In this document: piece after piece, positions 26,209 to 36,063 of the stretch | How the letters are laid out: each line of letters starts with the position of its first letter | Numbering within the stretch: position 1 is the stretch's first letter | Assembly: GCA_902577075.1 (NCBI GenBank) | Contig: CACGXV010000001.1 | Location: forward strand, 124,001 to 188,000 | Reading direction: 5' to 3' | Source: an uncultured Pelagibacteraceae bacterium | GTDB taxonomy: Bacteria > Pseudomonadota > Alphaproteobacteria > Pelagibacterales > Pelagibacteraceae | DNA: 64,000 nucleotides | Made by a program: the position numbers and the translations under genes | The notes under the pieces: generated by a model | Seen by the model: the letters and a program-made list of their open reading frames with translations, nothing else | What the model was told of the DNA's origin: nothing | The model's database searches: none

Positions 26209-28218
26209 ATGAAAGACGTAGAAATTAAGAAACACTACAAGAGTAAAATAAAAGAATTAAATGAACATAATAAATTATATTTTGAGAAAAGTTCGCCAAA
26301 AATATCTGATAAAGAATATGATGAAATTAAAAAAGAAATACTTGATTTAGAAAATAAATTTTCTTTTTTAAAGAGTTCTTCTTCTCCATCCAATTCTCTA
26401 GGATTTGCTCCCTCAAAAAATTTCATAAAATCTACTCACAGAGTAAAAATGTTATCTTTATCAAATGCTTTTGGCATAAAGGATTTAGAAAATTTCGAAA
26501 AGAAAATATTTAATTATCTCAACAAGAGAATTGATATTGAATACAGTGTTGAACCGAAAATAGATGGAATTTCAGCGTCATTAACTTACAAAAATGGATT
26601 ATTAGTCATGGGTACTTCAAGGGGAGATGGTACCACAGGTGAAGTAATTACTGAAAATTTAAAAACAATTAATGATATACCGCACAAAATAACTAATAAA
26701 GACTTCCCAAAAGATATAGATATTAGAGGCGAGGTTTTCATAGAAAAGGATGATTTTAAAAAGTTAAAAAATGATTTCGCTAATCCTAGAAATGCAGCAT
26801 CAGGTTCCTTGAGACAAAAAAATCCATTAGAAACTAAAAAAATTCCTCTTAACTTTATTGCTTATACTTATGGTTACTTTGAAAGTAATAAAATAAAGAA
26901 ACAGTCCGATTTTTTAATATCGTTGAAAAAATGGGGTTTTAAAATAAATGAGCATAATAAGGTTTTAAAAACTATTAAAGATTTAGAAATTTTTCACAAA
27001 CAATTTGAGAATGACAGATTTAATTTAAAGTATGATGTTGATGGTTTAGTCTATAAAATTAATAATCTTGATCTTCAAAACAGATTAGGATTTACAGCAA
27101 ATTCTCCCAGGTGGGCTATAGCTCATAAATTTTCAGCAGATAGTGCATATTCTATAATAAAAGACATAAATATTCAGGTTGGTAGAACTGGCGCATTAAC
27201 TCCAGTAGCAAGAATAAAACCAGTAAATATTGGGGGTGTAGTAGTTTCTAATGCAACACTTCATAATGAAGATGAAATAATTAGAAAAGATATAAGACTT
27301 GGTGATACTGTAAAAGTAGAGAGAGCAGGTGACGTTATTCCTCATGTTGTATTAGTTGATCTAAAAAAAAGAAAAAAAGAGTCAAAAAAATTTGTATTTC
27401 CAAAAAAATGCCCATGTGGTTTTGATACCATAAAAGAATTTAATAAATTTACGAAAAAATATGATGCAGTGAGAAGGTGTCCAGATCGAGGATTTGAATG
27501 TGAAAAAATAGCTGTAGAAAAAATTAAACATTTTATATCAAAAGAAGCACTTAATATTGACGGTTTAGGGAAAAAAGTCGTGGAAAATTTTTGGAATCTA
27601 AAATTAATAAGATATCCACAAGATATTTTTAACCTTGATTATGCTAAAATTTCTAAATTTGATGGTTGGGGTGATCTCTCAGTCTCAAACTTAAAATATT
27701 CAATTGATCAATCAAAAAAAGTTTCTTTAGATAGATTTATTTATTCTATAGGTATTCGGCATATTGGAATTGAAAACGCTAAGCTTTTAGCAGAATATAC
27801 AAAATCAATAACTAATTTCTTAAACTTAATCAAAAATAAAAAATTTAATGAATTTTTAAATATAGATGGAATTGGAGAAACTCAAATTAATTCATTAAAA
27901 AAATTTTTTGAAAATAAATCAAATTATAAAATAATTGAAAAGTTATCTTCTATGTTAAATATTTCTGATCTTAAATTAAATAAAGATGGCAAACTTTTAA
28001 ATAATACATTTATGTTCACAGGAAAATTATCAAATATGAGTAGAGCTGAAGCAAAATCTTTGATTGAAGAAAATTCAGGATCTGTTGTAAGTTCAGTTAA
28101 CAAAAAGTTAAAATATTTAATAATTGGTGAAAAACCAACAAACCTAAAAGTTCAAAAAGCTAAAGAACTAGGAATAAAAATTTTATCTCAAAAAGAGTGG
28201 CTTAATTTATTAAATTAG
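26209..28218 (+). CDS. ligA: NAD-dependent DNA ligase
   Basis: LigA seals nicks with NAD+ as cofactor. In this 669-residue protein the adenylation lysine is in K117-I-D-G. The Ia/NAD-binding start, the GRTGALTPVARIKPV OB segment and HNEDEIIRKDIRLGDTV are intact. A Cys4 zinc finger (CPCG...CPDRGFEC) follows, then HhH motifs (DGLGKKVV, DGIGETQI), and a BRCT domain ends the protein (TFMFTGKLSNMSRAEAK). The 3' end overlaps the convergent pepP gene by 9 nt. Confidence 0.97.
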   Translation: MKDVEIKKHYKSKIKELNEHNKLYFEKSSPKISDKEYDEIKKEILDLENKFSFLKSSSSPSNSLGFAPSKNFIKSTHRVKMLSLSNAFGIKDLENFEKKIFNYLNKRIDIEYSVEPKIDGISASLTYKNGLLVMGTSRGDGTTGEVITENLKTINDIPHKITNKDFPKDIDIRGEVFIEKDDFKKLKNDFANPRNAASGSLRQKNPLETKKIPLNFIAYTYGYFESNKIKKQSDFLISLKKWGFKINEHNKVLKTIKDLEIFHKQFENDRFNLKYDVDGLVYKINNLDLQNRLGFTANSPRWAIAHKFSADSAYSIIKDINIQVGRTGALTPVARIKPVNIGGVVVSNATLHNEDEIIRKDIRLGDTVKVERAGDVIPHVVLVDLKKRKKESKKFVFPKKCPCGFDTIKEFNKFTKKYDAVRRCPDRGFECEKIAVEKIKHFISKEALNIDGLGKKVVENFWNLKLIRYPQDIFNLDYAKISKFDGWGDLSVSNLKYSIDQSKKVSLDRFIYSIGIRHIGIENAKLLAEYTKSITNFLNLIKNKKFNEFLNIDGIGETQINSLKKFFENKSNYKIIEKLSSMLNISDLKLNKDGKLLNNTFMFTGKLSNMSRAEAKSLIEENSGSVVSSVNKKLKYLIIGEKPTNLKVQKAKELGIKILSQKEWLNLLN

Positions 28219-29889
28219 CTTAGCTAACCATCTTTTTTCATTTTTATTTAAAAATGGAGAAATATTATTGTAAACATCAAAGTGATATTTAAATAAATAT
28301 TTTTTTTCTGCTTTATTGAGCATTTTCTGATTAATTAAGTCTATATCAATAGGTGCCATCGTTAGGTTTTCAAATAAAAGTTTAGATCTGATTTTTTTTA
28401 TATAAACTAAATTTTCAATTCTAATTCCAAAATCATTTTTTTTATAAAAACCAGGTTCATTGCTTAAAACCATTCCCTCTTTTAATTCTACTAAGTTATT
28501 TTTTGATATTGCTTGTGGTCCCTCATGAACATTTAGAAATACCCCCACTCCATGACCAGTGCCGTGACCATAATCAAGGCCTACTGAATTGAGGCTCTTT
28601 CTGGCAATTTTATCAATATTATGCCCATTTCTCTCTTTATTAATATTAGACAAGGCTACACCAATGTGTCCCTTTAAAACTCTTGTGAAAATATTCTTCA
28701 CTGTATTTTTGACATTAGAAAAACATACTGTCCTTGTAACATCTGTAGTTCCCCATTTATACTGACCACCAGAATCAAGTAATAGTAAGTCATCTTTTTT
28801 TAATTCTCTGTTAGAAAATTTATCAGATCTATAATGTATTACTGCTCCATTTGGCCCGGATCCAGCAATTGTATCAAAGCTTGGGTATAAATAATTTTTA
28901 TTTCTTTTTCTAAAACTCTCTAACTTTTTCTCAATTTTTTTCTCTGTAAGGTTATTTTTTTTAAGATTTTTTATCCAATATAAAAATTTTGTTAAAGCAA
29001 CACCATCTTCAATGTGTGCATTAATCATATTTTTAATCTCAGTTTTATTTTTTAAAGATTTCATAATATAAATAGAATCTTCTCTATCAATTATTTTAAA
29101 TTTATAATTAATTAAACTTTCATCAGAAACGGAGCAGGTTTTACTGTCAATACAAAAATTTCCAATTTTCAAATTAATTAAGCATTTAAAAAAATCATCT
29201 TCCTTTAAAAAATTTATTTTTAATTTTTTATGGCTCAACTTTATTTTTTTTACCTTCTGTTGATTTGAAAAAAAATAAATTTTTTTTTCTTTTGTTAACA
29301 CCATTTTACAATTTGCAACTGGAGAATTAGGGAGATCTTTTCCTCTAATATTTAAAAGCCAACAAATATTTTCTCCCGAGCTGATAAAGTTATAATCAAC
29401 TTTCTTTTTTTTCATAATTTTTATCAATCGGTTTATTTTAGAATTAATACTTTCCCCTGCAACAGATGCTTTAAGATTAAACAAAGGATAACTATTTTTT
29501 GTATTACTTTTATTTTCAAATTTAAATTTTAAAGGTAATAAGTTATAATTATCTCCAAAGTATTTATTTAGTGTTTCCCAAGTAAAAAGATCTGGATCAA
29601 AACCAATTTTAATTTTTTTCTTTAGAATGTCCTTAGGCCAAATATAAGGAATTTCACAAATTTCAAATTTTTTCCCAACCTCTTTTTCAGCTTGAATAGT
29701 ATATCTTCCGTCAACAAATAAATATTTTTTATTTTTTAGGAAAATAGCAAATCCTGCAGAACCAGAAAAATTTGTAATTGATTTAAGATTATTTATCTTA
29801 GAATACTCCGTGAAATAATTATCATTTTTTGGCAAGATATATCCATCCAAATCATTTGATAAAATAATTTTATTAATTACGACACTCAT
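28210..29889 (-). CDS. pepP: Xaa-Pro aminopeptidase (M24B family)
   Basis: A metallo-aminopeptidase that removes N-terminal residues next to proline. The protein, about 559 residues, has two creatinase-type N-terminal domains and a C-terminal pita-bread domain. Its metal ligands lie in LLLDSGGQYKWGTTDVTRT, GLDYGHGTGHGVGVFLNVHEGPQ, LSNEPGFYKKNDFGIRIEN. I chose the ATG at 29889, whose ATGA overlaps the uvrD stop; the frame also opens from a TTG at 29916, nine codons earlier. It is the second gene of a uvrD-pepP operon and overlaps ligA tail to tail. Confidence 0.93.
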   Translation of the reverse strand: MSVVINKIILSNDLDGYILPKNDNYFTEYSKINNLKSITNFSGSAGFAIFLKNKKYLFVDGRYTIQAEKEVGKKFEICEIPYIWPKDILKKKIKIGFDPDLFTWETLNKYFGDNYNLLPLKFKFENKSNTKNSYPLFNLKASVAGESINSKINRLIKIMKKKKVDYNFISSGENICWLLNIRGKDLPNSPVANCKMVLTKEKKIYFFSNQQKVKKIKLSHKKLKINFLKEDDFFKCLINLKIGNFCIDSKTCSVSDESLINYKFKIIDREDSIYIMKSLKNKTEIKNMINAHIEDGVALTKFLYWIKNLKKNNLTEKKIEKKLESFRKRNKNYLYPSFDTIAGSGPNGAVIHYRSDKFSNRELKKDDLLLLDSGGQYKWGTTDVTRTVCFSNVKNTVKNIFTRVLKGHIGVALSNINKERNGHNIDKIARKSLNSVGLDYGHGTGHGVGVFLNVHEGPQAISKNNLVELKEGMVLSNEPGFYKKNDFGIRIENLVYIKKIRSKLLFENLTMAPIDIDLINQKMLNKAEKKYLFKYHFDVYNNISPFLNKNEKRWLAKLI

Positions 29890-31916
29890 TTTAATTTTTT
29901 TTGGTAACGTATCCAACCAGGACTTCTAATTTCAGTATCACTATCAAAATCTATATCTTGGTTGAATTCAAAATCTTCCTCTTTTTCATCAATAAAATTA
30001 TTATTTTTTTTAATATATTCATCAGGTAGTTCATCCACAAACCTTGATGCCATGCTGTCAATCCAGTCTCCTTGGTAAAATCTATTCATTGAAAACGATA
30101 TTTTTGCTAGCTTTTTCGCTCTAGTAATTGCAACGTAGGCTAATCTTCTTTCCTCCTCTAGCCCACTTTCACCTTTTTCCTCTATACTTTTTTGATGAGG
30201 AAATAAACCTTCCTCCCATCCAGGCAAAAATACAACGTCAAACTCAAGTCCTTTAGATGCATGTATTGTCATTAAATTGACCTTTTCACTTTGCCAATCT
30301 TGGTCTAATGATGTTGCAAGAGCAACATGTTCTAAAAAACTCTCTAGATTATCAAATTCTTTCATCGCATTTAGAAGTTCTTTTATATTCTCTAATCTAT
30401 TTTCATTTTCTAAGTCTTTTTTATTTTTAAGCATTTCACTGTATCCAGACTCATCAAGAATTGTTTGTAGTAACTTGTTATGGTTCATTTTCTTATTTAA
30501 ATCATTTCTCCATTTAGCCAAAAGATTTAAAAGAGAATTTAAACCTAATTTTGTTTTAGGTTTTATTTTATTCTGTTCAATTAAATGTTTTGAAGCAATT
30601 TCTAAAGAGCATTTATTTAATTTTGCAAAATCATTTATAGCTTTTACTGTTGTATCCCCTATAGATCTTTTTGGTACATTTAATATTCTTTCAAAGGCTA
30701 AGTCGTCTTGAGGTTGAAAAACCGTTTTAAGGTATGCAACGCAATCCTTAACTTCAGCTCTCTCATAAAATTTAATACCCCCAATAATTCTGTATGGAAC
30801 GCCAATTTTTAAGAATCTTTCTTCAAATTCTCTAGTTTGAAAAATTGCTCTTACAAGAATTGCGACTTCATTTAATGAAAATCTATTTTTGAAATTTTCA
30901 ATATTAGAGCCTATTTCAGTTGCCTCATCTTTTACATTTCTAAAGCAGTTTAAAGATACAAGTTCACCTTCCTCTTGATCAGTAAAAAGATTCTTTCCAA
31001 CTCTATTTTGATTATTTTCAATAATATTTGATGCAACATTTAAAATGTTTTGAGTTGATCTATAATTTTTTTCTAATCTAATTATTTTTGTATTTTCATA
31101 AACATTTTCAAATTGAAGAAAATTTTTTATTTCAGCGCCTCTCCAACTATATATTGATTGATCATCATCACCTACGCAGCAAATATTTTGATTATACTCT
31201 GCTAAATATTTAAGCCATTCACTTTGAATATAATTCGTATCTTGGTATTCATCGACTAATATATACTTAAATTTTTTAGAATACATTTTTGAAATATCGT
31301 TGTTTTTTTCAAAAATTTTAACAGTATGAAGAATTAAATCGCTAAAGTCAGTGGAATTTAAATCGATTAATTTCTGTTGGTATATTTTGTAAATTCCAAG
31401 AAAGCTTTTTTCCAGTATATCTTTTTTTTTAAGAACAACTTCGTTAGGATAAAAACCTTTATTTTTCCATTTATCAATTACTGCTAGAATATATCTTGGT
31501 GATATTTTTTTTGTATCTATATTTTCAGATTTACAGATATTTTTAATTAATCTTACCTGATCATCTTGGTCGATGATTGAAAAATTTGATCTTAGCCCAA
31601 CTGCTCCCGCATGTTTTCTTAATATTTTTGCGCTTATTGAATGAAAAGTACCTAGCCAAGGTAACCCTGTAGCTTCTTTTTTTAAAAATTTTGAAACTCT
31701 TAGCTGCATTTCTTTTGCTGCCTTATTAGTAAATGTTACTGCCAAAATTTGGTTTGGAAATGCCTTATGTTGTTTAACAATATGGGCGATCCTTGAGGTA
31801 AGAACTCTAGTTTTTCCAGATCCTGCACCTGCAACAATTAAAAGTGGACCGTTTAGATGTAAAACAGCTTGCTCCTGATTTTCGTTAAGATTTGTTAAAT
31901 AGTCTAAATTCATCAT
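29886..31916 (-). CDS. uvrD: UvrD/PcrA-type DNA helicase
   Basis: A superfamily 1A 3'-5' helicase used in excision and mismatch repair. The 676-residue protein has the Q motif (LNENQEQAV), Walker A GAGSGKT at residues 30-36, motif II VDEYQDTN, motif III DDDQSIYSWRGA, motif IV LEKNYRST, motif V MTIHASKGLEFDVVFLPGWEEGLFPH and motif VI EERRLAYVAITRAKK. It begins with two consecutive ATGs. Its stop overlaps the pepP ATG by 4 nt (ATGA). It is divergent from the AsmA-like gene with a 33-nt gap. Confidence 0.96.
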   Translation of the reverse strand: MMNLDYLTNLNENQEQAVLHLNGPLLIVAGAGSGKTRVLTSRIAHIVKQHKAFPNQILAVTFTNKAAKEMQLRVSKFLKKEATGLPWLGTFHSISAKILRKHAGAVGLRSNFSIIDQDDQVRLIKNICKSENIDTKKISPRYILAVIDKWKNKGFYPNEVVLKKKDILEKSFLGIYKIYQQKLIDLNSTDFSDLILHTVKIFEKNNDISKMYSKKFKYILVDEYQDTNYIQSEWLKYLAEYNQNICCVGDDDQSIYSWRGAEIKNFLQFENVYENTKIIRLEKNYRSTQNILNVASNIIENNQNRVGKNLFTDQEEGELVSLNCFRNVKDEATEIGSNIENFKNRFSLNEVAILVRAIFQTREFEERFLKIGVPYRIIGGIKFYERAEVKDCVAYLKTVFQPQDDLAFERILNVPKRSIGDTTVKAINDFAKLNKCSLEIASKHLIEQNKIKPKTKLGLNSLLNLLAKWRNDLNKKMNHNKLLQTILDESGYSEMLKNKKDLENENRLENIKELLNAMKEFDNLESFLEHVALATSLDQDWQSEKVNLMTIHASKGLEFDVVFLPGWEEGLFPHQKSIEEKGESGLEEERRLAYVAITRAKKLAKISFSMNRFYQGDWIDSMASRFVDELPDEYIKKNNNFIDEKEEDFEFNQDIDFDSDTEIRSPGWIRYQKKLK

Positions 31917-31949
31917 TTATTTTTTCTAAATTTAAGCGATATTAAATTA

Positions 31950-33317
31950 ATGAATAAAATCAAGAAACTATCATTACCTGTAAAAGGCATATTTTTATTG
32001 ATTGCATTATTTTTCTCATTTGGCATTTATTTATCAATACCAGTTTTATTTAATTATAAAAGTATAGAAAGTATCATTGAAGATAAATTTTATTCTGATT
32101 TTAATATCAACCTAAATATAAATGGTGACATAAAGTATCAATTACTTCCCAAACCTCATTTATTGATAAAAGACTCATATTTATCAATAAATGAAAATGA
32201 AAGTATGTCACTTGATATTGAGAAACTTAAAGTGTTTTTAAATTCAAATAGTTTATATCCTAAATCTAAAGTTAATTTTGAAAAACTTGAAATTCATAAT
32301 TCAAACTTTTTGTTAAAAAAAAAAGAATATAAATTATTAAGGAATTATTTGCATACTAGTGAAAGTAAACCAATTCATATCTTCAAAAGTAAAATTTTTG
32401 TATTGGATGAGCAAGATGAAACTATAATTATTTCTCCAGTTGAAAAAATAAATTTTATAACATCGAAAAAAGACAACATAAAAAAATTAAATATTAAAGG
32501 TAATATATTTGATATTGATTTTAAATTGTTATGGAAGAAAGATTTTAATTCAAAAATGAATTCAGAATTAGAAATGAATTTAAGGAATCCAAACTTATTA
32601 ATTAAAAATAAATTAAACTTCAATAATAGTAAAAATTTGGATGGATCAACATTTCTTAACTTTTTAAATAAGAATATTGAAATAAATTATAAATTAGAGG
32701 ACGATTTAATTAATATTAAATCACCTGATAATAACAATGATATAAAAATAAATGCAAAAATTGAATTACAACCATTTTATTTTAATTCTAATTTAATCTT
32801 AAATAAACAGAACTTAAATATTTTTGTAGACGAATTGTTGATTAATTTGCTGAATCTGAAACCCGATTTACTAGGTAATTTAAATGGATATCTTAAGTTA
32901 TCTTTAAATAAAATTCAGCATGAACTCATCAGTAGCGGTGAAATCAAATTCTTTATAAGTCAACAAAATATAAATTTAACCGAAGTTTTATTTAACTTAG
33001 AGGAAATTGGTATAATTGAGTCAAAAATTAAATATGATAAACAAAATGGTGATATTATTTTCAAATCTTCAAATTTATTATTAATCAAAGATAAAAAAAA
33101 ATTTGCAAAAAAATTTCAAGTAAAATTAGATAAAGTGAAGAATTTAAACAAAATATTTTTTAAGATTGAAAAAAATATAAATACCGGTTTAACCTCAATA
33201 TTCGATATAAAATTTGATCAAATAGAATATGAAGTTAACAAGAGTATTAATTTAAAATATAAAATTAAAAATTCCCAAGAACTTAAATCTCTAGTAAAAA
33301 AAATTATAAATAATTAA
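31950..33317 (+). CDS. AsmA-like protein
   Basis: A 455-residue protein with one N-terminal transmembrane helix (about residues 13-33) and a long beta-rich periplasmic part. The opening [27 protein letters not shown] matches the AsmA family pattern (G-x-I...P-x-P-x-L-x-V-x-D). AsmA-type proteins are thought to move phospholipids to the outer membrane. At 455 residues it is shorter than E. coli AsmA. The gene stands alone between divergent uvrD and convergent fumC, overlapping the latter by 4 nt. Confidence 0.7.
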   Translation: MNKIKKLSLPVKGIFLLIALFFSFGIYLSIPVLFNYKSIESIIEDKFYSDFNINLNINGDIKYQLLPKPHLLIKDSYLSINENESMSLDIEKLKVFLNSNSLYPKSKVNFEKLEIHNSNFLLKKKEYKLLRNYLHTSESKPIHIFKSKIFVLDEQDETIIISPVEKINFITSKKDNIKKLNIKGNIFDIDFKLLWKKDFNSKMNSELEMNLRNPNLLIKNKLNFNNSKNLDGSTFLNFLNKNIEINYKLEDDLINIKSPDNNNDIKINAKIELQPFYFNSNLILNKQNLNIFVDELLINLLNLKPDLLGNLNGYLKLSLNKIQHELISSGEIKFFISQQNINLTEVLFNLEEIGIIESKIKYDKQNGDIIFKSSNLLLIKDKKKFAKKFQVKLDKVKNLNKIFFKIEKNINTGLTSIFDIKFDQIEYEVNKSINLKYKIKNSQELKSLVKKIINN

Positions 33318-34702
33318 TCTGGTTTAGTCATTTTGCTTGGGTCTACAATTTTATCATAATCTTTCTCATTTATAAGACCTGATTTCATAGCTTCAAATTT
33401 AAGTGTAGTTTTATTTTTTAAAGCTTTTTTTGCTATCATAGCTGCATTGTCGTAGCCAATCTTCGGCGACAATGCAGTTACTAACATCAGCGAATTATCT
33501 AATAAATCTTTAATTCTATTTTTATCAGCTTTTAATCCAGACACGCAGTATCTAGCAAAACTATTTGTGCTGTCTGACAATAAATCGATAGATTGAAGCA
33601 CATTATGAATTATTAGAGGTTTAAAGACATTAAGTTCAAAATGTCCATGAGAACCAGCCATAGTAATTCCGTTATGATTACCAATTACTTTGACACAAAC
33701 CATTGTTACTGCTTCGCATTGAGTTGGATTCACTTTTCCAGGCATAATTGATGAGCCTGGCTCATTTTCTGGAAGTATTAATTCTCCATATCCTGCTCTT
33801 GGACCTGATCCTAGAAATCTTATATCATTTGCTATCTTCATCAAGCACACTGCTGTCGTATTTAATGTACCTGAGTAATTTACAATTGCATCATGTGCAG
33901 CCAAAGCAGCAAATTTATTTTTAGCTGGTTTAAAAGGTAATTTTGTAATTTTTTTTATTTCATTGACTATTTTTTTGTCAAAATTTTTTTTCGTATTAAT
34001 TCCAGTACCAACAGCAGTACCACCTTGTGCCAAGTAATAAATTTCATTTAAAGATAATTCTATTCTTTTTATACATTCTTGAAGTTGTGATTGATAACCT
34101 GAAAATTCTTGTCCTAATGATAAGGGAGTTGCATCTTGTAGATGTGTTCTCCCAATTTTAACAATTTTATTAAATTTTCTTACTTTTTTTTTTAATTCTT
34201 TATTTAAAAGCAACAGACTTGGTAATAGTTTTTTTTTAGTCTCAACCGCTATGGAAATATGCATTGCAGTTGGAAATACATCATTAGTAGATTGAGATTT
34301 ATTTACATGATCGTTTGGGTGAACAGGTTTCTTTGTACCTTTTTTTCCTTTTAATATTTCAATAGCTCTATTTGATATAACTTCATTTACATTCATATTA
34401 GTTTGGGTTCCCGAGCCAGTTTGCCAAACTTTAAGAGGAAAATGACTATCTAATTTCCCATTAATTACTTCATCAGAAGCTTTAACAATTGATTTATAAA
34501 TTTTTGAGTTTATGTCTTTATTTTTATAATTTGTAATTGCAGCTGCTTTTTTTATGATAGCAATAGATTTTATTAATTTTGGTCGAACCAATATATCACC
34601 AATATCAAAGTATTTTTTGGATCTCTGAGTTGATGCACCCCAGTACTTATCCACAGGTACTTTAATACTGCCAATGCTATCGTATTCTTTTCTGAATTTC
34701 AT
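33314..34702 (-). CDS. fumC: Class II fumarate hydratase
   Basis: FumC interconverts fumarate and malate in the TCA cycle. The 462-residue protein begins with [25 protein letters not shown] and has the [13 protein letters not shown] and [22 protein letters not shown] substrate stretches. It also has [19 protein letters not shown], and the superfamily signature [11 protein letters not shown] with the catalytic loop. Aspartase and argininosuccinate lyase are relatives, but these motifs fit fumarase best. It is divergent from the MazG-like gene. Confidence 0.96.
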   Translation of the reverse strand: MKFRKEYDSIGSIKVPVDKYWGASTQRSKKYFDIGDILVRPKLIKSIAIIKKAAAITNYKNKDINSKIYKSIVKASDEVINGKLDSHFPLKVWQTGSGTQTNMNVNEVISNRAIEILKGKKGTKKPVHPNDHVNKSQSTNDVFPTAMHISIAVETKKKLLPSLLLLNKELKKKVRKFNKIVKIGRTHLQDATPLSLGQEFSGYQSQLQECIKRIELSLNEIYYLAQGGTAVGTGINTKKNFDKKIVNEIKKITKLPFKPAKNKFAALAAHDAIVNYSGTLNTTAVCLMKIANDIRFLGSGPRAGYGELILPENEPGSSIMPGKVNPTQCEAVTMVCVKVIGNHNGITMAGSHGHFELNVFKPLIIHNVLQSIDLLSDSTNSFARYCVSGLKADKNRIKDLLDNSLMLVTALSPKIGYDNAAMIAKKALKNKTTLKFEAMKSGLINEKDYDKIVDPSKMTKPD

Positions 34703-34769
34703 AATATTATTTTGAGAGTATATTGAGATAATTATACAATAAAAAATATTAAAATCATATAGGAGTAAA

Positions 34770-35141
34770 ATGACAAATTTTGAAAAGGTTGGATTGTTTA
34801 TGAAAACTTTTAATCAAGATGTTAAAGTTTCATCAAGTTTAAGTACGGATAAAATAAATTCGTTAAGAATATCACTAATTAATGAAGAGCTTGAAGAGCT
34901 AAAAAAAGCCATATCAGAAAAAAATTTGAATGAAGTTGCTGATGCTTTAACAGATATATTGTATGTGACTTATGGAGCAGGACATGCCTTTGGTATTGAT
35001 TTAGATAAATGTTTTGACGAAGTTCAAAAATCTAACATGAGTAAATTAGGAAAAGATGGAAAACCTATATTTAATGAATTTGGAAAAGTTATGAAAGGAC
35101 CTGACTATTTTAAACCAGATTTATCAAAATTTATAAAATAA
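34770..35141 (+). CDS. MazG/HisE-like nucleotide pyrophosphohydrolase
   Basis: A 123-residue all-alpha NTP pyrophosphatase-like protein. The metal-binding EExxE...ExxD pattern is seen as [11 protein letters not shown] followed by [24 protein letters not shown]. The C-terminal [12 protein letters not shown]...[14 protein letters not shown] is typical of a phage-and-bacterial MazG-like subgroup acting on noncanonical nucleotides. A GGAG Shine-Dalgarno (AGGAG) sits a few bases before the ATG. It stands alone between fumC and ygfZ; its true substrate is unknown. Confidence 0.8.
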   Translation: MTNFEKVGLFMKTFNQDVKVSSSLSTDKINSLRISLINEELEELKKAISEKNLNEVADALTDILYVTYGAGHAFGIDLDKCFDEVQKSNMSKLGKDGKPIFNEFGKVMKGPDYFKPDLSKFIK

Positions 35142-35142
35142 T

Positions 35143-36021
35143 TTAAAACCAGTATGGTTTAAGTGCTTTAATTTTTGCATCTCCACATTTTAGATCAATA
35201 TCAAAATCAAATTTTTTATTTTCTAGTTTAAGTAGAGCAAATGGATATTTATTATTTATTAATAACCTTCCAATATTTTTATTTTTAAAAGTTATTTCCT
35301 CACTATTGATTTGACCTTCCAAAATTTTGATTGCAAACAACCTTTTATTAAGTTTATCTTTAAGTTTAATTCTCGCAGTATTCTCTTGTCCAACATAACA
35401 TCCTTTTCTAAAATCAATCCCATTCAATTCCTCAAAGTTACACTCAATTCCAAAAATTTTATCTTGTAAATATTTTGTGTCAACTTGGGGAATCCCTAAA
35501 AGATGACTATGATTGTAGTATTCATCAACTTCTGAAATTTCTAATCCTAATTTTTTTAAAGATAAATATAATTTTTCTAAATTAATTATTAGCCTAGCTC
35601 CTAATTCTTTAGATCTTGGGTCTAAAAAGATAGGATCTTCTCTAAATTTAATTGTTGAGCCTTCTTTATCTTTAGAATTTTCTATTTCTAAAAATTTTTC
35701 TTTACTTAAGCTTGCTACAACAAACTCATTGCTAAGATTTAATATTTCTACCTTTGATCTTAGTTTGTAAAGATTTAATTTTTTATATAAATCATCAATA
35801 ATTTCTTTTTCACAATCTAAAAGAAAGCCTGATTTATGTTTAATAATTATAAAATCGTAAAGATATTTTCCTTGTGGAGTTAGAAGAACTGAAAAACAAC
35901 TTCTATCTTCTGAAACATTTTCAATATTGTTTGTAATTATATTTTGTAAAAATTCTTTTGCTTCATCTCCATTTATGTAGAGAAGCCCTCTGTCTTTTAA
36001 TATGTAAACTTTTCTATTCAT
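35143..36021 (-). CDS. ygfZ: YgfZ-type folate-dependent iron-sulfur cluster protein
   Basis: A 292-residue member of the GcvT-like YgfZ/IBA57 family, which supports maturation of certain [4Fe-4S] enzymes. The family signature KGCYVGQE is present (GIDFRKGCYVGQENTAR), together with an N-terminal DEAKEFLQNIITNNI stretch and LTPQGKYLYDFII. These are typical of YgfZ and differ from true aminomethyltransferase. It ends one base after the MazG-like gene (convergent) and is divergent from the dihydroorotase. Confidence 0.9.
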   Translation of the reverse strand: MNRKVYILKDRGLLYINGDEAKEFLQNIITNNIENVSEDRSCFSVLLTPQGKYLYDFIIIKHKSGFLLDCEKEIIDDLYKKLNLYKLRSKVEILNLSNEFVVASLSKEKFLEIENSKDKEGSTIKFREDPIFLDPRSKELGARLIINLEKLYLSLKKLGLEISEVDEYYNHSHLLGIPQVDTKYLQDKIFGIECNFEELNGIDFRKGCYVGQENTARIKLKDKLNKRLFAIKILEGQINSEEITFKNKNIGRLLINNKYPFALLKLENKKFDFDIDLKCGDAKIKALKPYWF

Positions 36022-36063
36022 ATTGTAATATTATAACAAATGATATAAGTACTTTTTCTAATA

